Below are positions 1-6,825 of a stretch of DNA of 35,008 bases, piece after piece. The DNA is from a virus. The DNA lies in the IMG/VR virus record IMGVR_UViG_3300025030_000293, positions 1 to 35,008 of that record; one strand, given 5' to 3'. Below the pieces are notes generated by a model that worked only from the letters and a program-made list of their open reading frames with translations, was not told the DNA's origin and ran no database searches. Each line of letters opens with the position of its first letter. Position 1 is the stretch's first letter. The position numbers and the translations under genes are program-made.

Positions 1-188
1 GTGTCTGGATCATTTGGATCCAAGCGACCAGACAACACTTCTTTGGCTTCTTCCTCGGTAAGATCACCGTTGTTGAGGTATCCGCGCACCGCAATATAAC
101 GCACACTACGGGCATAAAATACATCTTGCTTAGTCCTTTCCATTAGTTCTCTCCTTGTGCCCTTGTCATCTCGGATTGACCTGCCCAT
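1..188 (-). CDS. Hypothetical protein, C-terminus cut by window edge
   Basis: Only the first 62 codons are inside the window. I chose the ATG at 188-186 because a very strong AAGGAGG site lies 7 bases upstream; a second in-frame ATG at 143-141 has a weaker GGAGA site. The visible protein is charged and soluble-looking, with the stretch VRYIAVRGYLNNGDLTEEEA, and has no membrane segment. It follows the primase-like gene after 61 bases in the same direction, so it probably belongs to the replication operon. I do not recognise the family. Confidence 0.7.
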   Translation of the reverse strand, partial: MGRSIRDDKGTRRELMERTKQDVFYARSVRYIAVRGYLNNGDLTEEEAKEVLSGRLDPNDPD

Positions 189-249
189 CTTTCACCTCCT
201 TGGTATCGGAACCTATATTTTTGAGCACGTCCGCTGGTATCGTTCTTGT

Positions 250-1086
250 TCATTTTGCTTCAGCAATCGCATTCAAAATCTCATTGTCCATTTGTTTCAT
301 GTGCAAGTCATTGGGATCTTTGCAGCCATCTGGCCAGTTTGGTTTGGCTATTTTGCCGCGCCATCCCAACTGCCGGGAATAGTTGATCGCTTCCTTCTCC
401 TCACCCTGATCCGGGAAGAAAATAACAGGCTTGCGCACCATCTCAAAATCTTCCAACCGCAACGTCATACCCCATACAGAGGACACTGCTGGTATCCTGA
501 GTTCAGTTAGAGTGAGTGCATCCAACACACCGAATGTAACCACCAAGTATTCACCGGTCAGATACAGGTACCAGTCCGGCACATAAAGACTGGACGTAGA
601 ATGTGTCACATACCGGGCGCCGGTGGCTTCTTGCACATGCTGACCGGCACGTAATATGTAACCAGTTAGATTATCATCAGCAGAAAAAGTTGGGATGACA
701 TACCACCCATTATGCCATCCCAACTTCTGTCCTTCAATCCTGCACTCCAAGCCGCGCATTCTTAGATACCAGCCCAGACTTTCGGTGTATTTTGAAAGCA
801 TGTGGTGGGCATCAAAAACGAACTTGACTGGATCGCTGGCACCAGTGGGTGGCTTCCAGTCCGTTGACTCTGTGTTGTATAACATGGATGGTGGTGTCCA
901 CCCACGCAGCTTGCGATCCAACACATACAGATCTCCACTGCGACCACAGGATAGACACCTGAACCACCCATCTTTATAGACCAACATGGATGGGCTGGTG
1001 TCGTGATGGAAAACACACAACGCTGAATAGTATTTTTCATATTCCTTGACGTGCTCCAAGCGAGAAACAACACTTCTCAGATCCAT
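250..1086 (-). CDS. DNA primase-like protein (CHC2 zinc finger + degenerate TOPRIM)
   Basis: 278 aa. The N-terminus carries a CHC2-type zinc finger: C24, H27, C44 and C47, in the setting FHHDTSPSM...GWFRCLSCGRSGD that is typical of DnaG and T7 gp4-type primases. Residues about 178-265 resemble a TOPRIM fold, with a VVT-x-GVLDAL strand-turn, the PVIFFPD strand and a terminal KDPND motif. Family members normally have Glu in the first motif and DxD in the second; here the Glu position is Phe185 and the DxD reads D226-Q-G228. The role by family would be primer synthesis at the replication fork, but the substitutions make catalysis doubtful. There is no helicase domain; the SNF2 helicase is in the same operon. 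The ATG at 1086 has an AAGGA site at long spacing. Confidence 0.85.
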   Translation of the reverse strand: MDLRSVVSRLEHVKEYEKYYSALCVFHHDTSPSMLVYKDGWFRCLSCGRSGDLYVLDRKLRGWTPPSMLYNTESTDWKPPTGASDPVKFVFDAHHMLSKYTESLGWYLRMRGLECRIEGQKLGWHNGWYVIPTFSADDNLTGYILRAGQHVQEATGARYVTHSTSSLYVPDWYLYLTGEYLVVTFGVLDALTLTELRIPAVSSVWGMTLRLEDFEMVRKPVIFFPDQGEEKEAINYSRQLGWRGKIAKPNWPDGCKDPNDLHMKQMDNEILNAIAEAK

Positions 1087-1104
1087 GTTGGCCCATCCTT
1101 CATG

Positions 1105-2133
1105 CTACGAATTTGTGATCTCTTCCAATTTTTCTTTGGCCTGTTCGTTATTGACAGCCAAAGAAGTCAACATCTTTAGTGCATCTGTGTCCCCGGCTTT
1201 GGCCTGATTTGCTAGCATGTCTAATATAGTCGGAGCAGACGCCTGTTTCTTCTTGGTCTTTGGCGCTTCAACGTCCTGTCCGGTGAGTTCTGCAACAATC
1301 TTTTTGGCCTCAACCTTGGCTGCTTCTACTTCCTCGGCTTTGGCCTTCTTGATCTTGGCCAGTTCTGCCGCGTACTTGGCATTTAGTTTTGCCTCTTCAT
1401 CACCCTCAACAGGCACTTCACCCGTGTCAGGATCGGGTTGCAGATTTGGTGCTTCAACTTCCTCGTCATCATCTTCGACAGGAATTTCGCCGATGCTTTT
1501 CACCCAGCCATTTTCATTGAGTGAGATGGCCAGCGGACGTTTGCGGGAGAGCAGCAGCTTTTCAATGAATACCAATACGTTGTCTGACCAAGGGATGCTA
1601 TCAATCTCAAAGTCCATGCCACCCAGCGAAAGGAATTCAGCTAGTTTCTCGCCATAAACCAGTGTAATTGCCCAAGCTTCATCGTTTGATCCGTCAATGG
1701 TAGGCGGAGAATACTTCTCGAAGCCATACGTCAGGTTGTATACCAGCCGATAATTCTTCCATTTACCAGCGGTGATGTCAAACAGGGCGGTGAATTCCAG
1801 GTGGGCTTTGATCGAATACTTTTTGTTTGCTGAGCTAATACCGGAACGGGCAGCCACCTCACGAATGGTAGGAGGTTCGTTTTCTTTGGCGGCAAAACCA
1901 GCAAACACACAACGGTGTGTTCCATTGACTGGCCGAGCACCATAGATTTCAGTGTTGCTTGTGTTCAAAGTGATAGCTTGGCGCCCGTTCTTGATGTAAT
2001 CCGGTGCGTCAGCCAACAAAACAGTGATGGCTTGGTTGTTGTCTTCAAAGATTACATTGACTTTCTCACCAACGATAGACACTGTGGCTACACCAGAGCG
2101 TCCCTTTCCACCTTGTTTAGTAGGTACAGGCAT
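1105..2133 (-). CDS. Hypothetical protein with acidic linker and Lys/Ala coiled-coil tail
   Basis: 342 aa, with an AAGGAG site before the ATG. Residues about 1-215 look like a folded beta-rich domain. Residues about 220-250 are strongly acidic (runs of D and E with proline). Residues about 250-300 are Ala/Lys/Glu-rich and probably helical (KYAAELAKIKKAKAEEVEAAK), followed by KTKKKQ and a short helical end. It lies between the primase-like gene and the zinc-finger gene. A folded domain plus an acidic flexible region in a replication operon could suggest a single-strand DNA-binding or replication accessory protein, but no family motif was recognised, so this is only a contextual guess. Confidence 0.75.
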   Translation of the reverse strand: MPVPTKQGGKGRSGVATVSIVGEKVNVIFEDNNQAITVLLADAPDYIKNGRQAITLNTSNTEIYGARPVNGTHRCVFAGFAAKENEPPTIREVAARSGISSANKKYSIKAHLEFTALFDITAGKWKNYRLVYNLTYGFEKYSPPTIDGSNDEAWAITLVYGEKLAEFLSLGGMDFEIDSIPWSDNVLVFIEKLLLSRKRPLAISLNENGWVKSIGEIPVEDDDEEVEAPNLQPDPDTGEVPVEGDEEAKLNAKYAAELAKIKKAKAEEVEAAKVEAKKIVAELTGQDVEAPKTKKKQASAPTILDMLANQAKAGDTDALKMLTSLAVNNEQAKEKLEEITNS

Positions 2134-2169
2134 TTCAAATCTCCTTCAGAGTGTAATTGATAGAGGGAT

Positions 2170-2406
2170 TCATTGTGTGTGTATGTCGCGAATATCCCGG
2201 ATGATAGACCGTACGTTCCGGTCAAATTGATCCTCAACTTCTTCTTCTTCATCAATCAAGTCGAGAAGATAGGTACATTTTGGATAGCGTATGCAACCCC
2301 GGAATGGCTCACTTGTTAGGCTATTGATGCGCTCGACTACCTGTCCACCACATAGCTGACAGATTTCGCCCGGCACAATCTTGAAGCCTTTGATAGGAAT
2401 GGGCAC
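2170..2406 (-). CDS. Small topoisomerase-type C4 zinc-finger protein
   Basis: 78 aa from a GTG start that lies 2 bases after the stop of the preceding gene, so translation is probably coupled; no clear ribosome site is visible. Residues 16-44 form a C4 finger of the kind repeated at the C-terminus of type IA topoisomerases: CQLCGG, then FRGCIRYPKC. The tail is very acidic (DEEEEVEDQ) and then basic. The finger suggests single-stranded DNA or protein binding, which fits its place between the helicase and primase genes. The protein lacks any catalytic domain. Confidence 0.75.
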   Translation of the reverse strand: MPIPIKGFKIVPGEICQLCGGQVVERINSLTSEPFRGCIRYPKCTYLLDLIDEEEEVEDQFDRNVRSIIRDIRDIHTQ

Positions 2407-2408
2407 GG

Positions 2409-2771
2409 TTAGAAAGTTCGAGGCTTATTTCGGAACTCATCGTGCATTGTATCCAATACAGTTGCCAACTGATCAGCCACATGCGCAATGCCTTCTGGGG
2501 TGAGAACGACATAGACGGAGTCGAATTCCACAACCTCTGCCAAAGTAACTGTTACTTCGACATACAAACCGCCACCGTACATCACAGAATACGGTTTGTA
2601 TTGGGTGCGATCCGGCATCATTTGTTGCACTGGTAGCCTGAGTTTCAGCTTGGTCGGATCTTTGGTGTCCAGACGTATGTGCGCCGTGGGTGCAAGGATA
2701 ACTTGCTGCTCCGGGAATATTGGATTGATAACCGTGTTGGGGTCATAGGTTAGAGACGGTTCTTTTGACAT
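2409..2771 (-). CDS. Hypothetical protein in replication operon
   Basis: 120 aa. Its ATG overlaps the helicase stop by one base (TAATG arrangement), showing translational coupling. The sequence is soluble and mixed alpha/beta, with GGGLYVEVTVTLAEVVEFDSVYVVLTPE-like strands in the middle and a helical end. No family was recognised. The palindrome AAGTAACTGTTACTT lies inside the gene at 2543-2557. Confidence 0.75.
   Translation of the reverse strand: MSKEPSLTYDPNTVINPIFPEQQVILAPTAHIRLDTKDPTKLKLRLPVQQMMPDRTQYKPYSVMYGGGLYVEVTVTLAEVVEFDSVYVVLTPEGIAHVADQLATVLDTMHDEFRNKPRTF
2543..2557. promoter_or_regulatory. Palindrome AAGTAACTGTTACTT (copy 1 of 4)
   Basis: Perfect 7-bp arms around one central base, inside the hypothetical gene at 2409-2771. 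Identical apart from the central base to copies at 6677, 12978 and 14917. It is probably a site for a dimeric regulator, in the manner of dispersed repressor sites. Confidence 0.55.
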
Positions 2772-5344
2772 TAGATCTCCAGTAAATCCATGACAGGAAT
2801 GTCATCAATTGAGATAAGCTGGCCAAAGATTTCACGCTTGGTTTCTATGAGTTTGTGAACACGCTCGTCCATGGTGTGCCGGGCAACCAGGTAGATGATC
2901 TCTACATTGGACTGCTGGCCAATACGATGTAGTCTGGCTTCGATCTGTCCCTCCTTTCCCGGATTCCACTCGCGCTCCACAAAGATGAGAGTGTCCGCTG
3001 AAAATAAATCAATACCTTCGCCGCCCGCCTGAGAGATAATTGCCACCCTTACTTGTGGATCGTGCAAGAATGCGAATACATTATCGGATCGCTCGTGCTG
3101 TGGGGTGTCACCTACTATGGTGATCACGCCGAAGTGCTTGAGCTTTTCAACCAAGGTGGCTACTACTGCTTTGTGATGGGCAAACAACACAACCTTTTGT
3201 TTGGAGACCAGCACATTCTCGGCCAGCTCAACTGCAGGCCCAACCTTCATGTGACCAATAATCTGCCGCAGTTTAGCAACCAATTCCAACTTGGAAGCCT
3301 TGCGATTTTCCTGCACCTGCCGCCGTGCATCTGTGAGTGCCTCATTGTAATCTCGGGCAAACAGCTTATCGTAGTCCACAGGAATATTTACCCGTGTCAT
3401 AGATGGGAGTTCAGACATGACTTCTTGCTTCGTGCGGCGAAGGAAGTAGGGCGCCAGTTCTTGCTTCAGTTCCTTCAAATGTGAAGCGCCACTGACATCC
3501 CAACCCCACCTGCTTTTATAGGCGCCACAGTAGGTAATGGCATACTTCCAATAAGAATTCCACCTGCCGGGAGATATGATATTCAACTGGGGAAACAATT
3601 CAATGGGACGGTTCAGGAATGGGGTACCGGAAAGCCCAAGGAAATAGGGCGTATTCAAGGACTTGGCTGCGCGTGTGCGCTGAGAGTCCTTGTTGGCGAG
3701 AGCGTGACTCTCATCAAATAAAGACAACTGATAACCACGTGCCCGTATGCTTTCAATTTTACGAGTAAAGATCGCATAAGACATAATAGTAAATTTCGCG
3801 TTGGGTAGGGGTTCAGAGGATGAAGTAACCACTGCGCTATCCTCTCCAATCCAATTATTGATTTCGTCTTGCCACTTATAAGTAACCGAAGCCGGAGAAA
3901 CAATCAAGATACTGTGAAAGCCCCGTTCTTGTATGTAACCCAGAGCCTCGATGGTATTATGAGTGAGTATGGCATGTTCAGTGACATACAAATGATCTTC
4001 ACTATCTACAGAAATACACACACTCGCTACATTTCTTGAGAACTCTACTGACTTCATAGTTCTAGTTGGTCTTGCATGAGAGCCAGGCACATATCTGATC
4101 GCTTTGCGTTCAACCGTGAAGGGCAATACCCATTCAGGAAGGCGCATTCTGATTTGATATTCAACAGGCTTATCTTCTCCTGCTCTATCATAAGTATTTA
4201 CAGATGCCACCCCGCCTAATTCCTCAACCAGTTCCTGAACTCCTAACGCAAGTTTATGGCTGATAGAATGATAAATTACTTTGTTACGAGTTAGAGATAC
4301 AGATCCGCCACCATCCATGAGACCATGTAATAAAGAAACACGTTGGGAGGGTGATGCCAATAAATAAATATCGGGTATGAATTTGTTTGCACTGAGTATA
4401 TCTAATCCAAGATGCTGTATCATACCAATCAAACCGCGAACCCAAAAGCGTGATGCCTTTCCAGTGTATGATTTACTATATGAGCAATCCATTCCTTCTT
4501 GCATCATCTGTGATCTAATTTGATCAACGTCATCTGAGTGTGTGCTGGCTACCACAGAGGACTGAGTGAGATTACCACTTGCAAGCAAGTATCCTAAAGT
4601 ATAGGGAGGAATAGGAAGTGCAACGGTTGCGAACTCAACTGGAGCAGTAAGCATAGGTAGATACAATGCAGTCTTGGATAGGTTCAAGGATTTCTTAGTT
4701 TTAGATTGAATTATACAAGGAAGATTTTTGAGTTGTTCAGTGGTAAGAACTAACTCTTCCCAATGATCCCCGCCCATTCTATAGCGCACAGTCCACAAGT
4801 GCTCAAGCCCGGACTCTACTGAACTATTGTCACTAAAGGTTACACGATATACATCTTTCTTTCCTTGAGGAAAGACACCTGTTACTCTGTGTGGCTGCCC
4901 ATCAGAACCTATTACGTGATCTCCAATTTTTATTTCACCTATCATTCTCCAGCCGTAAGGTGTGAGCACCTGGCTATCAATGGGCTGGAGTTTTCCCAGG
5001 CCCATCTCATCTGCTATGATGGCTCTGCCGTTAGTGTTGTGCAGAAAATCCAATGCCTTTATCTGGAAAGGATACATCTTACTTCTTACCAGATTGGACT
5101 TGGAAAATATTGGATCCTTACCCAGATCCAGTACAGGTTTGTCAATCAGAAACCCATACTCCTTACCGAATTTGACACTCATTTTAGCAGAATATTCAGA
5201 TGCCGGTAGCCACCACAAACGAGCTTCCCCATCAAAGCGGGCATCCGGTAGGGCTTTGATCTTGTTCTTCATACCCATAGAAAAAGGAAAGTGAAACTCG
5301 ATGCGCAACTTTTCCTGGTTATAGCTTATCTGTTTATGATCCAT
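2771..5344 (-). CDS. SNF2-family DNA helicase/ATPase, interrupted by an intein
   Basis: 857 aa from the ATG at 5344; a GTG two codons earlier (5350) is possible, but the AGGGTG site fits the ATG better. Without the intein the host protein is about 512 aa. Helicase motifs in order: motif I DEMGLGK|T (split by the intein), Ia ILIVSPAS, II DESH, III LSGTP, V QAGGEGIDL and VI QIEARLHRIGQ. These are the signature of SNF2-type superfamily 2 ATPases, which translocate on double-stranded DNA. Phage members are found in replication or recombination modules, and here it is the first gene of the minus-strand operon running towards the primase-like gene. Because the P-loop is split, ATPase activity should need protein splicing. 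No HNH or other added domain is seen. Confidence 0.95.
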   Translation of the reverse strand: MDHKQISYNQEKLRIEFHFPFSMGMKNKIKALPDARFDGEARLWWLPASEYSAKMSVKFGKEYGFLIDKPVLDLGKDPIFSKSNLVRSKMYPFQIKALDFLHNTNGRAIIADEMGLGKLQPIDSQVLTPYGWRMIGEIKIGDHVIGSDGQPHRVTGVFPQGKKDVYRVTFSDNSSVESGLEHLWTVRYRMGGDHWEELVLTTEQLKNLPCIIQSKTKKSLNLSKTALYLPMLTAPVEFATVALPIPPYTLGYLLASGNLTQSSVVASTHSDDVDQIRSQMMQEGMDCSYSKSYTGKASRFWVRGLIGMIQHLGLDILSANKFIPDIYLLASPSQRVSLLHGLMDGGGSVSLTRNKVIYHSISHKLALGVQELVEELGGVASVNTYDRAGEDKPVEYQIRMRLPEWVLPFTVERKAIRYVPGSHARPTRTMKSVEFSRNVASVCISVDSEDHLYVTEHAILTHNTIEALGYIQERGFHSILIVSPASVTYKWQDEINNWIGEDSAVVTSSSEPLPNAKFTIMSYAIFTRKIESIRARGYQLSLFDESHALANKDSQRTRAAKSLNTPYFLGLSGTPFLNRPIELFPQLNIISPGRWNSYWKYAITYCGAYKSRWGWDVSGASHLKELKQELAPYFLRRTKQEVMSELPSMTRVNIPVDYDKLFARDYNEALTDARRQVQENRKASKLELVAKLRQIIGHMKVGPAVELAENVLVSKQKVVLFAHHKAVVATLVEKLKHFGVITIVGDTPQHERSDNVFAFLHDPQVRVAIISQAGGEGIDLFSADTLIFVEREWNPGKEGQIEARLHRIGQQSNVEIIYLVARHTMDERVHKLIETKREIFGQLISIDDIPVMDLLEI
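3956..4990 (-). mobile_element. Class 3-type intein with decayed LAGLIDADG endonuclease
   Basis: 345 aa inserted between the Lys and Thr of the SNF2 Walker A motif (MGLGK | T). The N-terminal residue is Leu (LQPIDSQVLTPYGW), not the usual Cys or Ser. The non-contiguous Trp/Cys/Thr set that defines class 3 inteins is present: Trp in EHLWTV (codon 4793-4795), Cys in SVCISVDSEDHLYVT (codon 4016-4018) and Thr in ILTHN just before the terminal His-Asn. The +1 extein residue is Thr. In the middle, two LAGLIDADG-like helices are visible (LGYLLASG and HGLMDGGG), but the position-8 acidic residue is Ser in one and Gly in the other, so the homing endonuclease is probably dead. Confidence 0.9.
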
Positions 5345-5380
5345 GATCACCCTATCAAATTGTCAGGAACTATGAGTTGG

Positions 5381-5418
5381 TTGGGGGAGCTGGGATGGGC
5401 ACAAGGCAACTCCCCCAA
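5381..5418. repeat. 9-bp inverted repeat in the helicase leader
   Basis: TTGGGGGAG at 5381-5389 and CTCCCCCAA at 5410-5418 are perfectly complementary across a 20-base loop. The element lies 37 bases upstream of the helicase ATG, in the expected 5' leader of the minus-strand operon. It could be an mRNA hairpin that shields the leader or attenuates transcription, or a protein-binding site. No U-tract follows on either strand, so it is not a standard terminator. Confidence 0.6.
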
Positions 5419-5517
5419 GACCAGAAAGGAGGGATCGGGACACAGCCGATCACAAAATTATCTTACCACAAAATTTGTCCTCTACATTAAATTCAGATTA
5501 GAGTTCTGGTAGCCATC

Positions 5518-5546
5518 TTGACAAACAATTTCAATTTTGCTATGAT
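5518..5546 (+). promoter_or_regulatory. Near-consensus sigma70-type promoter
   Basis: TTGACA at 5518-5523, exactly 17 bases, then TATGAT at 5541-5546. It has the perfect -35 hexamer and a 5/6 -10 hexamer at optimal spacing, the strongest promoter match in the window. No protein-coding frame begins directly downstream; it points into the structured non-coding segment. Confidence 0.8.
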
Positions 5547-5552
5547 GAAACT

Positions 5553-5809
5553 ATGAATTGCAACGGCAAATTGGCCACCTGATTTGCCCACATTTACTTG
5601 ACACAGCCCAGTTGGTGAGCGACAAACAAGGATGATGCTGGACATCAGAGCCAGCTACCGCCCTATACGAAAAGGCAATTGGTACTCTACGCGGGTAGAG
5701 TAACCAGAGGTGGGCATCATGGGAGGGCACTTGCGCCTCTGTCAATTTTCAAGATTGACAAAAGCCTTAGTAGATTCGGACAAGAAAGTGAAAACTTTCT
5801 TTTATTTTA
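5553..5809 (+). ncRNA. Candidate structured phage RNA, about 250 nt
   Basis: A strong promoter lies directly upstream and a terminator-like hairpin ends the segment; the 5' end is estimated from the -10 box. No reading frame of useful length with a ribosome site is present. Perfect stems visible: GCTGG/CCAGC (5637-5641/5651-5655); TACTCTAC-GCGG-GTAGAGTA (5683-5702); CAGAGG/CCTCTG (5705-5710/5736-5741) with a 25-base loop; TGTCAAT/ATTGACA (5740-5746/5754-5760). A 7-bp pair, TGCCCAC (5585-5591) with GTGGGCA (5710-5716), could form a pseudoknot. TTGACACAG (5598-5606) pairs with CTGTGTCAA (5836-5844), which would close the whole structure if transcription reads past the terminator. I do not recognise a known RNA family. 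It could instead be a long 5' leader of the gene at 5915. Confidence 0.6.
5782..5809 (+). terminator. Rho-independent terminator-like hairpin
   Basis: AAGAAAGT-GAAA-ACTTTCTT is a perfect 8-bp stem with a GAAA tetraloop, followed by TTATTTTA. The stem is A/T-rich, so efficiency may be partial. Confidence 0.6.
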
Positions 5810-5815
5810 CTGAGC

Positions 5816-5833
5816 CGACCATTTCGATGGTCG
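5816..5833 (+). other. UUCG-tetraloop hairpin
   Basis: CGACCAT-TTCG-ATGGTCG is a perfect 7-bp stem with the very stable UUCG loop. It lies between the terminator-like hairpin and the CTGTGTCAA arm at 5836, so it is either the last helix of a longer form of the structured RNA or part of the leader of the gene at 5915. Confidence 0.6.
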
Positions 5834-5862
5834 AACTGTGTCAAAATACAAAAAACAATTTC

Positions 5863-5891
5863 TTCTGATGTAACATTCCTTTAGCTATAGT
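5863..5891 (+). promoter_or_regulatory. Possible promoter for the 5915-6705 gene pair
   Basis: TTCTGA at 5863-5868, 17 bases, then TATAGT at 5886-5891. The -10 is a 5/6 match, the -35 only 3/6. The expected start site falls just before the AGAGAGGAGAG ribosome site of the gene at 5915. Confidence 0.4.
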
Positions 5892-5914
5892 TTGTAGTTA
5901 GAGAGGAGAGCACT

Positions 5915-6442
5915 ATGGATAAGAAGATATCCTGGCTGAGAATAGATTCTGATTTCCTTTTGGTTGTTTATCGGCGTCTGGCGGCGGCTTCTGGTGAGGC
6001 GACTATGGCCGCCTTGAGCCGGGAGATGGAACGTCTTGGTATATACAATCGGCGCACTGGTAAACCTTTTTCACGCCAGGCCTATTACTATGCTTTGGCG
6101 GCGATCCCTGGGGCTTTGCCCCTACTGCGCCGAGGAGTTGGATTGGTGCATGATCGTCCTGTCATCTGTTCCAATCCCCAATATCCCAACATTACTTCCT
6201 GGTTCAAGCGCAAGATGCCGGATATACAAGTCATTGAATATGATCAGATTACCCTGGACGATGCTTACAGGCGAGTCATCTATGGTGCGCCGCCCATTGG
6301 TTGCATGGGTGTGGCGGCGGCGGTGTATTGGATTTACCATGAGCGTAAGCCACTGCGGTTTGACGCTGTTCCGCTGGATGATGGAACTTATTACCTGCGC
6401 AGGATGGTATGGCAAGATCACATACGGCACCAAAAGAACTAA
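5915..6442 (+). CDS. Hypothetical protein, possible N-terminal helix-turn-helix
   Basis: 175 aa with a strong AGAGAGGAGAG site. Residues about 25-65 (ALSREMERLGIYNRRTGKPFSRQAYYYAL) resemble the DNA-binding helix-turn-helix region seen next to serine recombinases, where a helix, the phrase 'R-R-T-G-K-P-F-S' and a second helix occur. The rest (DQITLDDAYRRVIYGAPPIG...) is unrecognised. It forms a two-gene plus-strand island with the HNH gene, against the direction of its neighbours. This may be a self-contained regulatory or homing unit. Function not assigned. Confidence 0.8.
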   Translation: MDKKISWLRIDSDFLLVVYRRLAAASGEATMAALSREMERLGIYNRRTGKPFSRQAYYYALAAIPGALPLLRRGVGLVHDRPVICSNPQYPNITSWFKRKMPDIQVIEYDQITLDDAYRRVIYGAPPIGCMGVAAAVYWIYHERKPLRFDAVPLDDGTYYLRRMVWQDHIRHQKN

Positions 6443-6705
6443 GTCCAGCGGCTCTGCTGGAACTGTATAATTGTACATGCGCCATGTGTTTTGGTAAGGC
6501 TGTTACCATTCACGAGATCGAACCAAAGTCCAAAAGGTCTGCTGATTGGTGGGAATTTGATAATAGGGTACCGCTTTGCGGCTACTGTCACGACCTGGTT
6601 CATCTGGAAGGCACTGCCCGCTGGCATGATCGGTTGCACGAGGCGCGGGCAGTGCTGGTTTCTCTGTACGGGATTGAAGTAACCGTTACTTTACCTCATA
6701 CATAG
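6409..6705 (+). CDS. HNH endonuclease-like protein
   Basis: 98 aa. It overlaps the end of the preceding gene by 34 bases, with an AGGA site inside that gene. Motifs: CAMC at about residues 25-28, IHEIEP at about 34-39 (first His-Glu), DNRVPLCGYCHDLVH at about 51-65 (the Asn and the final His with a second CxxC). This is the zinc-stabilised beta-beta-alpha HNH nuclease fold. Phage HNH proteins act as homing enzymes or assist terminase nicking; here the distance from the terminase favours a free-standing homing enzyme or a partner of the 5915 gene. The last codons contain the palindrome AAGTAACCGTTACTT. Confidence 0.85.
   Translation: MARSHTAPKELSPAALLELYNCTCAMCFGKAVTIHEIEPKSKRSADWWEFDNRVPLCGYCHDLVHLEGTARWHDRLHEARAVLVSLYGIEVTVTLPHT
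6677..6691. promoter_or_regulatory. Palindrome AAGTAACCGTTACTT (copy 2 of 4)
   Basis: Perfect 7-bp arms at the very end of the HNH gene, 14 bases before its stop and close to the end of the converging minus-strand operon. Confidence 0.55.
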
Positions 6706-6706
6706 C

Positions 6707-6823
6707 CTACCATGCCCGAGCAATGGCATCAGCCAGATCAGCTGCGCTGTATGAATGGTACATATAATGTTCGGGTGCAGTGGAAATTGTCTTGCTGAGT
6801 TCTTCCAGTGATTTTGGTTGCAT
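6707..6823 (-). CDS. Small hypothetical protein, 38 aa
   Basis: The ATG at 6823-6821 lies 2 bases after the stop of the DUF932 gene, with an AGAGGGAAG ribosome site in that gene's end. The product starts MQPKSLEELSK and ends ADLADAIARAW, and is probably two short helices. It is the last gene of the minus-strand accessory operon and ends one base from the converging HNH gene stop. Family not recognised; the call rests on spacing, ribosome site and sensible composition. Confidence 0.6.
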   Translation of the reverse strand: MQPKSLEELSKTISTAPEHYMYHSYSAADLADAIARAW

Positions 6824-6825
6824 GG

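Noticed and set aside
143-253. 36-codon minus-strand frame that begins in an ATGA overlap with the primase-like gene
   Set aside because: No ribosome site precedes it, while a very strong AAGGAGG serves the different frame starting at 188.
1217-1657. Ser-rich plus-strand frame
   Set aside because: It is the reverse complement of the acidic, Lys/Ala-rich tail of the minus-strand gene at 1105-2133; there is no ribosome site.
5551-5745. 64-codon minus-strand frame across the structured RNA
   Set aside because: It has no ribosome site or good start and is antisense to conserved-looking stems; its composition is not protein-like.
5598-5844. TTGACACAG...CTGTGTCAA as terminal repeats of a small mobile element
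   Set aside because: No flanking target duplication and no second copy in the window; long-range RNA pairing explains it better.
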